Positions 25,214 through 39,400 of a DNA stretch of 64,000 nucleotides are shown here, one piece after another. The position numbers and the translations under genes were made by a program. The notes below the pieces were generated by a model, which had not been told where the DNA came from, did not search any database, and was given only the letters and a program-made list of their open reading frames with translations. Source of the DNA: Lucifuga dentata (Eukaryota > Chordata > Actinopteri > Ophidiiformes > Bythitidae); contig VXCM01001512.1 of the NCBI GenBank assembly GCA_014773175.1, positions 62,001 to 126,000 on the forward strand. Reading direction: 5' to 3'. The first letter of the stretch is position 1. Each line of letters starts with the position of its first letter.

Positions 25214-28200
25214 GAAGAAATGTTTAAGATTTCAAGGCTTAAAAGAGCATAGATCCTTTAACCCCTAAATGCATGAGTTGTTTTCCATCCATTCCTACAT
25301 ACGTCGGGTCATTACAGAACCGTAACGTACACAACACAAATTGAGCTACAAAGTGAAATATTTTTGCTTGTAAACTTTTCAGAATATTTTATGAATGANA
25401 ACACAAATTGAGCTACAAAGTGAAATATTTTTGCTTGTAAACTTTTCAGAATATTTTATGAATGATAACAAATCCACAAAAAAAAAAAACATTTTTTGCC
25501 ATATTATATTTTTACAATGACTTATAGATCCCGTCATCAAAGCCGCTCTTAACATGGTGCTGCAGCGTCTTTCTTTAGCAGTAAGCTAGCAGCATAGTTT
25601 ACAGCAGAAACAGCTTGTTTCAGCGTTTGTTCATCATATCAGTGATACTACAGCGCCACCTAAGGACCAAAGTTGAAAACACAACTATTATCTGCTGTCT
25701 GTGGACCAGGAAAAAAAAAAAAGTGACACACTTACACACCTCGGGTCCGTAATGACCCTATACACTCTTTAGCGAAAAACATTAGAAAAACAATTATTTT
25801 CATCAATTTTGATACTTGAAACCACAAAACTGTTAAAAACAAAGAGTTTAAGGAATACCAGGGGGTTGAGGGCTTAATTGAAAAAAATGAATGAATTAGA
25901 GGTGCATAATGTGGTCCTGGGTCGCTAAAGACCCATCCTATGCATTTAAGGGTTAACATCAACAACTTTTTACAAGCCTGTAGCTTTAAGGCTTTAAGGC
26001 AGTTCAACCTGTCTCCTTACACCCCACTCTGTGATACAGAATGCTTCATGTGGCGTGACGCTCCACAGTAAAAGGGATAGTGGGTAGGGATCGATGTGCC
26101 ACTTTTGGCCCACAGGTTCACTTTAAAAATATACTTCACATTTTGAAAGTTGTGTACCATCAACGCACCTGTACTGTCAGCTACGTTTTTGGCCTCTGGA
26201 AATGTTTTGATAACAAGGAAAGCAGAGCTCGGCGAGTCCAGATTACTCCACTCCAGGACCTGCTCCAGAATCTTCTCGCTGTGGTGCAAGGGCCGCTCTG
26301 TTGACAATAAATATACAGAAGAAATATCAGCAGTAGCAAAATGTAATGAATAAAATAAAACTTTCAACAATAGCTCAAACCCCCCCTCTACTCTCTCTCC
26401 TCTACCAAACAAAAAGCCATTTTTTTCTGAGGCATAGATATATTCTAATTGCCCAAAACACCATCGCAAAATTATATCATAAGATCCGTAACTGATGTTA
26501 GTTAACCAATTAACAGAATGATGCTGTTGTTCTCCTCATTTTTATCATCAAGTAGTTGAAATTATCTGCAGCATATCAGAACGTGATTATAAAAACACAC
26601 TCATGTGCAAAATAGACCTATTATCTCATTCTAATTGGTAAACAGGGCACATGCTATCAGCGAAAACAAAAAAGATAATTTGTATACCAGCACCCCGCCT
26701 CCCTCTGATGCCTCCATCCTTAGTTTGCCATAACCGAAGGAAAGAAAGAGTCAGAATGGCATAACTTATTCATAACAGTGAGCTTATCTTTTTGCTGGAA
26801 TCTCAGCAGACCCAGGCCATGGAATTAGTTCCTCATTTCCCAACAAATATTAGCTCCCCTATTCTGCCTATTGTCCTCGATAACACTGTTTATCTGTAGT
26901 TATCCTCCAAAATAGCTAATTAACGCACTTCCCTTCCTTTTTCTATGGTTTTATGAGCAAAACCTGTCACGCTACAGGCTTCAAAATAGCTTGACTGTTT
27001 ACTCTGCCACAGACACATTGTCTTGGCATGGAAAATATGCTGAACTGTCAGCAAATATATTCAGTATTCAGAACACCTTCGTTTTTTAGAAGAGGACGGC
27101 ATGTCCTCTGTAAGTTTGTGAGGAGGGAAAAACAAACATAAGAGTGGGGTGTAAACTCTCAGCGAACTGATGAAAAGTGCACGTCGGCCACCAGCTAAGC
27201 AACTTTGCGGCAAAGCTCAACTTTGGCTTCCCTCGCTCATCATGCGTCCCGCGGTATGATCAAATGAGGGCGGTTGAGGCAGAGGTGCCGTCATTGCATA
27301 TTAATGCGAGACGAGTTGGGTCAGCTCCCCAGGCTGATCATGCAAGGAAGTGAAGGTAATTTATGACATATGATGATATAGATTAATTAATGTGCATATC
27401 ATCAAACCGACGAGGCTCGGCTAATTTCTCCGTATGCTTCCATGTTCGCAGACACTTGTTCATTAGAGATACAGAACAATCATCATGAGGTCCTGGAGTG
27501 AGAGAAGGGTACTGTATATGCACTGAATGAGAATAGTTCTTCATATGCTGATGTGAAGCATTAATCATTAATTGGTTATAGACGACAGCAGAAAGTTTGG
27601 ATCAAAGACTTTCACTACAATGTGATGTGGGATTTAAGAGAGGAAGCAGAAGGCTTGACTTTCATTTAACTTAATATGTAAAGTTAGTCAAAAGTCTGAG
27701 GTGAGGCACAACAGATTGTAATCGTGATCTGGTTTTCTTAACCTTACCTGTCAGTAAATTGGTAAACTGACATCAGATGAGCACCTGAACTCTTCCAGTC
27801 ACACAATATCCATCTACCTGCTCGACTAATTCTGTCATATTCAATTATTCAACATTTGAACATCTGTGATCACTGAAAATACAGAGCTTTAAAGGTTTAC
27901 ATGGCGGAAACAGAAGGATCTTTTCCTACAATCCAGCTAGAGTCAAGGCCAAAATAGTGTTTGTAGTTGCTAATTCAATTATTTAAAACATTTTAATTTA
28001 CATATCAGAATATCTAGCAGTGGTAGTTTGAGACAAGTGGACTTGCAAATGTTAAAGGCTATCCCAGCATCCACTGCGTGAGTTGCAGGGTAGAACCTGG
28101 TCAGGTTGAAATCATGCGTACCTAGCTCTCCATTCTCAATAACTTCAAAGGTCATCCAAAGGTCGTCAGCGTTCAAGGTGAGGTTCCTCATGCCGAGTGC

Positions 28201-30415
28201 AATTTCTGCCAGCTCGGTGGACCTCATGCTGGGCGAGATCTGCCACAAGACGCAACAAAAAAATAGATGCTTAAGCAAATAACAGAACAGAAGAAGTCAA
28301 GAAAATGTTCAGCTCTTAACCTTTGGTAGTCAGCTTCATATCACGACCTTCAGCCATGTGTCCTTTTTAAAGAAACCCGCAGTACCGAGTGTGTAATACA
28401 GAACATTTGTAATACGGATACCTCAGTCTCGCAGCAATGAGTCTGATTAAATACTTGCTGCCTTGTCATGTTCTCTGCGTATGTGAACAGGATTAAAATA
28501 AGCAAATGTTCCACTTTACTCCTCAGAGAGAGAGCTGAGCATTAATGTCAAACTGTTGCTGAGCAGCTCCTTTTAACTCCCGCACGCCTATTCTACCGCC
28601 GTTACCGACCCGAGAAAGGAGCCCGTAACCTACGGCGGCTCGTGCGCCTTGTAAAATGCAATTACTCACACAATTAAATCGACATTTCTTTGATTAGCTC
28701 GCTTTTGATTTATTTCCGCGGTGGTAATCCCATCAGGTTAAACCACGAAGGTCTCGGCCCTATTCTATCAACCTCTCAACTTCTCATTCTGCCTCGTCCC
28801 TCGTTCCTCCTCCTCCTCCTGCCTTCATCCCCCACTCTCCATCTCCCTCACTCGCTCAGACTCTTCATTCACGTTAACACCCAAAGCCTCATGGGAAAGC
28901 AGGCATACACACAGATGTACGTATTCAAGCAGAGACGTACACTGCGTGCACACGTGAACACGGGGTATACCTTGATTAAACAACAGTTCTCTGGCTCCTT
29001 CTTTTCCACATACACCTCGAAGATCAAGTCCCCAGCCGGAGAGAACTACGGAAGAAGAGAAAAAAGCGGAAAAATAGAGCGAGACTGAGAAATCAGTTGA
29101 ATTGCAAAAACAATGCAGCTGGATTAATTGGCTTTTGTTCTCCAATTCCTGCCCCACTGTGGCATGAATCTAGATGGAGAAAAGTGAGAGAAACATTAGA
29201 GGATTTGCGGAATACAAAGGTCGTATTCAGAGCTGCAGGCAAACTAAACCCCGTACCATTAATGGAATGCAAACTGGCTAAATAAAGAGAGCACAGTCAG
29301 AGACAAAGTAGGAGATGTGGAAGGGGCGCATGGGAGACGTTTCAGTTTCACCAGAATTGAAATGTTGTCTTGAAGTGTTAACTTTAACTCTGCTGTCAGT
29401 TTAAACATTTTTTGAAGAAGTATCGAGGAAATGTTAACACGTTATTGTGAAAGTGAAAAAAAAAAAAAAAAAAAAAAAAATTTATACCAGGAGACAGAGA
29501 TGGGTTTGTTTGAGTCTATTCTCAATCTTGTTTTAATATTAGAATTTGTATTATTCACAGAGAAACGAAAGTATTTTTTTTTTTTTTTTTTNTTTTTTTT
29601 TTTTTTTTTTATCAAATCTTACATCTTTTACTAAGTGTTCTTTTAAAACAATCCTGAACTTGAACTCTCCTTTCACTATATATTTAAAGACATCTTCCTA
29701 ATAACTAGCCTATATTTGATATTAGATAATACATATTAGCATACACGTAATACAAAACAGGTCACTTTTAATTAAGAAATCCTTTCAATGCCTGCCAAAA
29801 TATTTAAAATGGTTATTGGGAATATTAAAAGATAGGTTTTCTGAACCAACCCTCAAATTCAAATCCATAACCAGAATGCTGTCCCTATTTTCACCTGCAT
29901 GAGATTTATACTAGCACAGGCTTTCCACTGAGTAAACCTTTTGCCCCACAGCAGCAGACATGTTCTGAAAGCCTTCAGACAAGAGGGAGCAGGCACAAAC
30001 AACTTATTTCAGATTTCAACAACAGCAGAGGCGAATGATTAAATTTTTTTTCAAGTTATCTGAACCAAATGTTTTTCTCGGCCGAGCCATCCAGGCATAA
30101 AGTGCTTGTGGTAAAGGTTAACAGGAACAAAGCCCTTTCTCATCACCTGCTCCTCCTGCTGCCTCCGCTTTCCACCTCCCTCCCTCATTCCAGTCAGAAA
30201 AACAGGAGAATGCTTTAAATGAATCCCTGATTGGACAGATGCTGATGTGTGTATGCAAGCTGATACACACACACACACACAAAAAGCCATTTGTGTTTTC
30301 CATTTAGTGTCTGACTTACTGTGGTGTCCTTCTTGTTGTTCCAGCGTGTGATGAAACTATTCTCTCTTTTCATCTGTTGCACCTGCTCTTCATTGATCTG
30401 TTTGAGACCTCGCAT

Positions 30416-30468
<53 letters not shown>

Positions 30469-33400
30469 ACATTGCAATAGGATCACGAAGCGATCATTTC
30501 AGCCTTGCTAAATAGATTACACCAGGATAAAGTTGTCGCAGAAAAGGGAGTGAAGTGGGTCACCCACTAATTTTGAAGAATAAAGTTGGCTGCAAATGCT
30601 TGATACATAAATGGGCCCTCACATACTTTTATTTTGAAAAGCTGTAGAGGGGAAATTACTTTTTTGTTTTTTAATTCCAACTATTTTACTACCATTTTCA
30701 GAGAACGACGTGCTTTCTTCAAGTTATTCGAATGCCAGAGAAGATTGGAAGACGTGTGTGTTCAGACCTAATAATGGGCCCAATCGGCCACATCCAGCAC
30801 AGAACCGGTGCTTTAATTAGTGAAACGTTCTCACTCATTTTATGTCACAGTGTGGGTATTCATTGCTATTGGGCTCATGATTGGTGGAGCTTAATGGCTA
30901 TTTGTCATGCGAATGATGGTGTCCCGAACCGATTTGGAGTGAATGCTCCTCCTTTAACATCAGAACAAGAGGGATCCAGGCATTCCGCTGGGAATTAGCA
31001 TTCATATCCCTTAAGCCAGGCAGCTCTCAAAGGGTATCACTGATCCCACACCCCCACCCATCCGTTCATCAGCAAAGTCAAGCCTATTGTAGAGATTTGG
31101 CAACAACAGTTCTGCTCCCACATGGTTGAAGGAAGAGTTGAAATAGCGTTGTGCCCGCAGCGGGATTTAGATATGCAATACGGTAATTTTCAAATCCTTT
31201 AAACATTGAAAATATTCTTCATCTGTTATTAATTATTGATTGGGGAGTCATTCTAAAGCCTTACTCTCTCCCAGTCAATCTAAAAAAATAAAAATAAAAA
31301 AGTATGGAAACTTCTTTGACTCACGCTGAAGAGTGTAACGTAGTTGCTGATGAGGTCATGGACCACGTTAATTTCCTGCGGGGTTTGTCCCTGTGTCTGG
31401 AACAGGCAGGAGGAGAAGACGGAAGCCAGTCTTTGGCTCGGCATGTGGTTGAGGTGTGAACACTGCTGAATCCTGGATCACAGAAATAAGAGTCAGTCAC
31501 GGTAAAAAAACACACATATGCGCCAAACTCTCAAAGTCTCAATCTCTCGTTCCTGCACACAGAGACGCGTTCAGACACGGAGCTGCTTAAAATGCTAGAC
31601 CTCAGTCCAAATTCAGCAAAACAGCCAATTAAGTTTTCTCCAAACACTTAACATCATTACCATAATGTAGCTAAATCACAGCATCAAGACATCGGAGCGT
31701 TTGTATCTTAAAGGACCACACCAGTGATTTTACATGCTATACTACCTGCATACACGAACTTTACTTACTTACTTTATCTCAAGCACATTTCAAGTCCTTA
31801 CAAGTTGATTTTAATAGCATGCTGGTGAGCCTGGTAGGTAGGAAAAACAATATTCTAATATTTTTCACTCCACTCGTATGATTTGGGAAATGGTTATCGG
31901 TAACCTATGGTATGCAGGTTGCATATATTGTCTCAAAAATGCAAAACCACCTGTATGGTCCTTTGATGAAAGTGAAGGTGATAAAACCAGACAGGATTAT
32001 GCAGCCAAGTTGCAGGACAAGATCCAAATCTCATGCTAGGCTAGTGGACAGAATCTATGTATGCAATGTCTGAGCGAGTATGTGATTAACAAATGACTGA
32101 TGCAAGAGTTTCCAAAAAATAAATGATGTTTCTTCTTATCTTGCTGATATTTAATCAGACTGTCGACAATCTGCTTTGCCAAAATAACAGAATGTTGATT
32201 CTTGAGCCGTGGACATCAGCTGTGTGTTTGCTTTAATAATCTGTGTTTTAAAAGAGCCAATCTGCCTCATGCAGAAGTTGCCAACAAATAGTACAAACAA
32301 TATGAGAATTGATGAATCGTTTTCAAATTAAAGACAGTGATGCTTCAATGGCAACACAAACAGTCTTTTTCTGTCTAACTTTTCCAAACTGACTGAATTA
32401 GAAAAAAATTTAAAAAACAGAGATCAGGCTGGACTATTAGCAGCAAAGGGATAACAGGCTAATCAGACAAATAGCAATCCTTGGTCTACTCAGGGTTTGG
32501 AACCTTCACGTCTCTGTACTTGTTACATCTGTTGCTGCAGATGGTGTCTGGATAGAGTGACATCAGTTCAAACCATCCAACAGAAGACAAGATAAAGACA
32601 AAAACTATTTCCCTCGTTTGCTATGTAAGCACAGAGCTATGAATGTGTGAAGTTGTTTGTGTGTGTGTGTACCTGTACAGATGCTGCAGCAGAGCATTGA
32701 GGGTCGACCTGTTAATCTTTGGCAAACTCTGTATGAAAGTGGAGTATTTCTCTACTCGCTGCCTCTCGTCCTTTTCATCTATAAACCACACAGATTACAG
32801 GTGTTTTCATACAATACCAAATGTGCCAGACAACAGATTTAGAAAAAAGCCTGTCATGATATCAGCCAGTCAAATTCTACATCTCTACTCTGCGACCCTA
32901 ATTTGAAGACTGGTGCAATCCAAAATCCAAAATAACAAAGATACTGCAAATTTACTGTGCATCAAAGAAAATTCTTGATTTTATTGATATGCTATATGTA
33001 GTATGCATCCATCACATTGTTGCTGAATTAATAAATACCATAAATGCTCAAACAGTGGCCTTTACTTAGCTCGACTGCAGAGAGAAGCAGGCCTTTGAGG
33101 CAGGCTTTTATTCGAGGTAGACCGTTATTTCTAATCTATGTGTAACCTCCATGCTTCTAACCAGCGTTTCACTCTGATGTATTATAGGTAATTAGCATCT
33201 GTCAGTTTTCCTTTAAAACCTTATGGGGTCAATCAGCACGTTGCCGAGCTAAAAACACACTCCTTATTTCTCTGTTTAGTAACATACGCCAATCTGGCCT
33301 TTATTTGAGACCGGCCTTTATTTGTTCATGCTAACCACAATCGGCCATTACTTGAATACCAGCTTTTAGAACATTTACGGTATTTTTTTTGTATGTAAGT

Positions 33401-36400
33401 CATAAGCACATATTCAAACGTTTTGACTCCCATACCCAGAGCAAACACCCAGTACGGGTAGAGCTCCTTGGTCAGCAGCGCATCCTCTGATTGGGCTAAG
33501 AAGCTCTTCAGCGTGTCTGTCACGTCCTCCAGCTGATGCTCCTTCTTCCGCAGCTTCACGTTGCGGGCGTCCCGGGTGAACTCCTCCAGGAGTTGCGCTA
33601 CGCGATCAGGGTCCCCCAGTTTCTTGTAAATCCCCTTCTGGCACAAACCTGGACCCAACAGAAGAAGATGGGAGGCATGGATGGATGATTTTCATTAAGG
33701 CCATCGCTTGACCTATGAGTTTGTGCCCTCTCCATATTTTTAATCATATATTCAGAATCTGATTATGACTAGCAAACACAGCACATGGACAGGGCAATGA
33801 CTCAACCTATGGATGCAACAATCCTATAATGCAACTCACCATACTGAGTGACAAAAGCAATGCAACTGTCGACTATAATCGGGACACCATTTTTAGTGAG
33901 CTGTTGGTTGCTGAGCGCGTTCCCATCTGTGCCAGCAGCCAGTGTGATTGCAGAGTGCCACAGTGCAAAATCCACTCTGTGGAAGCCACGTATGTAAATG
34001 GTCCTAATAAAGGAAGAAGCAAAAAAAAAAAAAAAAAAAAACGTTATTAAAACTGCAATATGCAACAATATAATGAACAGTAACATTTCATTTTGGAAGC
34101 AAAGTTGTTGACAATATATGGAAATGTGTGGCTAAATCAACAAGAGAGAAGATTAAAGGAATTCAAAAGTGTTTCCTGTGAGATTTGATCAAAAACACAC
34201 CCAGGGACCGCAATTAAGGGAGTAAGCACACACGTTGCTGCGTTGCTCTAACAATGTCGGCTTGTGCGAGGGCTCAGATGTTACATGCCACTTCACCTCT
34301 TCTTTCTACCTGCTTTAATTACCTTGGGTGGTTACCATAGGTAAAGTGGACTCTCACTCTTCCACAAAGGCATCAAAGCTAATAGAAAACGGTGAATAAT
34401 TCATAGTGTTGCTGTATCACAAATATGTTACCAATTAATACATGACTTTTCAAAGACCAACATACCTTCCACCCTCCACCATCAGCAGAACTTGGATCTT
34501 ATCTTCGCCCTCGGTGTGTGTGGAGACAGCTGGAGGAAAAAGGGCAAAGGGTTGTAGAAAATGCATGTAATAAAGGAGTTTAAATTCTGTGCTAATGCCA
34601 AGTTTGTATTGGAACAGTTTGGATCAGACATTTGAAGTTGTTCGGTCTGTCAGAGATACCAGAAAGCTTCTTAGAAAGTTGATGCACTCATTACCTGCCT
34701 CTGAAAGGTCTCCCTTCTCTTCAGCATTCCTTCGCTTTTTCAGTCAATCATTGCAAATAATATACAGCACAATATGTCTAGACAGATCTGACTGGTCTTT
34801 TCAAATGTACAGACAGTAGGAAGTAAAGTAAGATAACAAGTGGTAAATGCCAAACGCAGGGAAAGCATTTTCTACTTGGACTTATCCCACAGGAGTATTT
34901 CCTTCTGTATGGGGTAACACAAATTCAGTTCTTGGATTACTAACTTGTGGTGGGTGTTTAGGGCATAAATGCTGGTGTCAATGGTCTTCAAGCTTTGCAC
35001 AAAATGCAGAACAGAATCATTTATGGGCTCATTTTCTGCCACCCTTCATCTGTATCAGTAATCTCTCCAAACAGAAGTACTCCAAATAGTGCATGGATGC
35101 AGAAAAAAAACACAGGCGGAGGGATAAACGCCTTTTTCGGAGGGCTGCTTGGATCATAGAAACAATCACAGACAACGGAAAGCGCAAAGTACAAGTAGAT
35201 ATGAAGCTTTGCAACTGTTTTCTCCCAGAAACAAGATCTGTTCCTGTCATCATTATCAGTTTCCCAATGCCAATAAACAAAAGAGAGCAGAAAAAGAGAA
35301 AAACATTAACTCTACCAAAAGAAAGAGTTAAAGAGTGAGAGTTAACCAATTAATAAGCTAACAAGCATCTTAGTTGCTTGATGCAGGCATAAAATATTTT
35401 ATTTTCACTTCCTACACCCAAGAAAGAAAGAATTGTCTAATGGCATCAGTCATGACAACTTTTCACAATTCATTTTCCCTCTAATAAAGCAAAATTCCTC
35501 CTTTGCTTCAATAAGTGCAGATGATGCAAGCAGGTTTGGAAGCATGCTAGTACTGTGGTGTGTTTGTTTAGGGCAATAGAATACCAAAAAAAAAAAAAAA
35601 AANAAAAAAAAAAAAAAAAGTCTGATAGTATCTTAATCAGCCTTAAACAGCTAAAACAACGAATCTCCAAAAATCTCTGTTGGCAAATAACCTTTTTGTT
35701 TCTTGGACAGATTTTCATTGGCACCATGCTTCATTCTAATCCAAACAAGAGAAGAAAGGAGAAAACTTCAGCGATTGATATCGTCTTGAGAGAGCTTTGT
35801 TAACAGTGTTATCAGGTAAATGCAAAACACTTGTTGTCATTGTTTGAAGAAACACGCAGCAATCCTTTCATTATCCGTCTTCCGGCGCGGCGGGAAAAAA
35901 TTGTTACTTTTTAGGTTTCCGAGATAAGAAGCTAATTCTGTGGCCTTTTTCCCCTTAGAATTACTTTCCGTGAAAGACTTTTATGGTGTTTTTCCTTGAA
36001 AGTCAAAGTTATTAAGAGTGCCAGCGCGTGTTTTCAGGGAAATTATTAAGCCATTTCTGTAGACTATTGTTACGTGATGACTTCACAAATTTCCCGTTTC
36101 TGGCAACGGTTGAAATGGCTGCTACAAACGACATGTTCACAATGGTAGGAATCCTCTAAACAAATCACTACAGGACAAGAAAACTATATAGTAAAGCTGT
36201 AATGTAGGGTATTATTTCTTAAAGTTAGTACATTGTCAAATATATCTTGACTTGTTTTGCTAACTTTGCCAGGCTATTAACAGTATATCAAAAACTATAA
36301 ATATTGCATTGGGACTATTATATGATTTTGATCAGGAATTGGGGATAAATAAATAAAAGCCACGGTTGCTATGTACCTAAAAAGAAAGAATCTCTCTGTG

Positions 36401-39400
36401 TTTCCAACTTGGAAAAGAGTCTTTAATTTTTCCTGACTTGTTATCATTTCAATGTCCTTTGTTGGTCACACAGCAGCAAAAGCCATTTTAATATGCTGGA
36501 CTGGAGTCTTGGGCCGATGCCTATCTTAATTTTTCGATGATTGAGCATTGCAATGGGATTAACATTTTCCCTCCATTTAACCACTGCCTTAAGAGAAATC
36601 CGCTGAGAAAATTGCACTGAATGAGTTCAAAGTAAATGCGCTTATCTTGTTTGAAAACCTTTTATTTCACAAAGTTCTGAGTGGGAGGCCTGATTTGTAC
36701 ACCGTGACAGGTTAATGATTATCCAGCTGTATCTGTCATTTCCTCCCCTTCATTTTACTTTGGTTCCAGTTATTTGTGCGGCAGACATCTTGACATGAGG
36801 CATCACAAAAGACCAATTCTCTTTTAAGTACACAGCTGAGCCTTTGGGAAGCCATTTTGAGCAGCGGTGCACTCTCTTAGTTACTTTTTTTTAAACTTAT
36901 TTATTTAGCATGTTTCAAAAGTGCTTCATAACCAAGAAAAATGAAAATTGAACCATTGACATAATCGATAAAATGTCAAAACGATGGCAAAAAAGTTAAC
37001 ATGACTGAAGAATTTCAGAGATCATCTGGAAGAAAAGTTTGGAAGATGATAGTCACTCTGCAGGTTTGTACTTTTGTAAATGGTTTGCATGTTTGAATGA
37101 TTTCAGTACGTGATTTTAATTGAAATGTGTATTTATTTAATCCATCATTGGTACAGAGGGGGAGCTTTTATGTGTTCGTGTCACAGTGGAGTAAATAACA
37201 GGTAATCCAATGTCACAGCCTGTGATTCCTAAAGGGATCTTTTCAGTGCTTCAGAACCCACATTCCCTGCAAGAACACAGCCCCTTCTGGCACCAACGAC
37301 TCCCCAGCTGTGACAAATATGGTTTGAGAAAGTCGGGAATAAAAATGAGCATTGCTGCAGTTCTTTATCCTGCCCCCAGGTCAGAAAACGGGACTGCGCT
37401 AGCATGATTTCATCCACGGTTTCGATTAAAAGATCCATTGATTTTCTCCTCTTCCCATTCCAAATTCTAATATTTACCACTCTGGTAGTATATTTTGGAA
37501 AACGGTTGTCAGCAATATAATGTGTTACACGGGTTGTATATATTGGGCTGAAACATGCAAAAGTACCAGCATGGTCCTTTAACTCAGCAGCTTTCGGATC
37601 AGCAGCTCAGGGATACATAAATCATACTTTGAGGGATGCTCACTCGAACCTGCACTAAGGAATAATGACTTTTATTGACTTTTATCGACTTTAATCTACA
37701 GAATATCTCCTCCTATTAAAGCCTGTGGTAATGTGCCTCCTCCTCTCACTCCTCCTCCTCCTCCTCCTCCTGAAAGCACAACTTCAGGATGGACGAGCAG
37801 GCTAGCCAATTAGAGCAAAGCTCCAACAGAAAAGTGTAATTGTGTGAGAAGCTGAAATGTCTTATGACACACATCATCCACCATCATTAAGCTGTTGAAA
37901 ATGCAAGCAGATATGTGTGTGTGTGTGTGTGTGTGTGTGAGTGTGTGTGTTAAGGGAGGCTGTTACAGTGANATTTTTTTTTTTTTTTTGTGGAAATTAA
38001 CTCATTGAATTACTGCAGTGAAATGAGTCAAAGGTGAAAACTTACTGAGCTCCTGCAGCTGTTTGAGTCGCAGCACTTCCTCCATTTCTTCTTCTTCTTC
38101 TTCCTCTCCGGAGCTGAAATGCAGCGTCGAGCCTTCCAGCATAAACCAGCCCGTTCTCCAGCGGTACAGGTCCTGACCCTCCTTGTAGTGGAGTCTGCCA
38201 ATCAGCTCGCTGTCTTTCTGCACCATTCCCACCACTTTACATGGGACGAAGCACTGCCAGCCAGACAAAAAAAAAGACAGAGAGAGTCAGCTTGTGAATT
38301 AACTTTCACAAACTTGACAATGTGAAACTTTTTACTGTCACCAAAGGTACAAACACAAAAACACAACAGGTGCAGCCTTCGCCATCTTGGAGAGATAAAC
38401 CTTTACTCCATTCCTGCTCCTGCTTGAATTATTTCCCAAGTATATCTTCCTCCCTGCTGGTCTGCCTGGCTATTGTTCTGTGATTCAAATTGAAATATGG
38501 AGGTGTGGAAGGCCTATGGTACAGATGGAGAGACATATGGACTAATGCAGCTATACCTCCCACTATCTATGACTTGGGCTGACTGGATTAAAGAGATAAA
38601 AAGGGAATAGGGGACATATTTATGTGGGATGTTATTACAAGATCCTGTCAGCATGTGGGGGAAAGAGATAGCAAGACCACTTGTCTTACTGAAAGAAGCA
38701 GAAGCAGCATGGGGCTGTCTGAGGACAGTGTGTGTATGTGTGTGTGAGTGTATGTGTGTGCATTTTGCAAAGAAGTAAATGAAAAGGCATTAGATGGATC
38801 TGCTGTAGTTCTTCCGCGCACTCATACAGTTTGTTCTTTGTAGCAAGTGAAAAACAAACTTATAAAGGTGGTAAAGAAATAAGTAGTGTGTGAGTGTGTG
38901 CGTGCGCTATATGTAAAGCATGTCACCTTTGTTAGAGCCCGGATCCAGTCGTGCTGCGTTTCCTGCGTTTCGGCACCAATGATCAGTACTTTCTCTGTCT
39001 GCAGGTACAACTCCACCGTAAAAACGGCCCTGGAAGAGACACACACAACTCACTAGATAGACAGGACGCAAAATGTCATCACATACACACATACACACAC
39101 AAAGACACAAACAGAGGTGCGCACTTCTGTGCACACACATACAAAAAATTGCTTTAAAATGTATTTGCATGTAGCTAACATAAAAAAGTGAAGATGCACA
39201 TACGCATGCACACCCACACTCTCTCTGACACACACATACACACACACAAACAGATGCAAAACCCCTGTCAGAAACAGAAAGGCAACTATTAATCTTTGTT
39301 GGACTTTTCCCTCCTCCCTCTCTCCCCCTCTCTCTCCCTGGCACTCCTCTCTCTCTCAGGAGGTCAGAGTATCACCATCTTAATGGTTTCAACACACTGG

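Larger units (their letters stand above)
34530..38045. other. arap2: intron between visible exons 7 and 8 (3,516 bp)
   Basis: No exon recognised. It holds an n-interrupted poly(A) at 35586, MITE family-1 copy c, the GT repeat at 37914, and a repeat-free stretch at 36440-36860 that may be conserved non-coding DNA. Confidence 0.7.
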
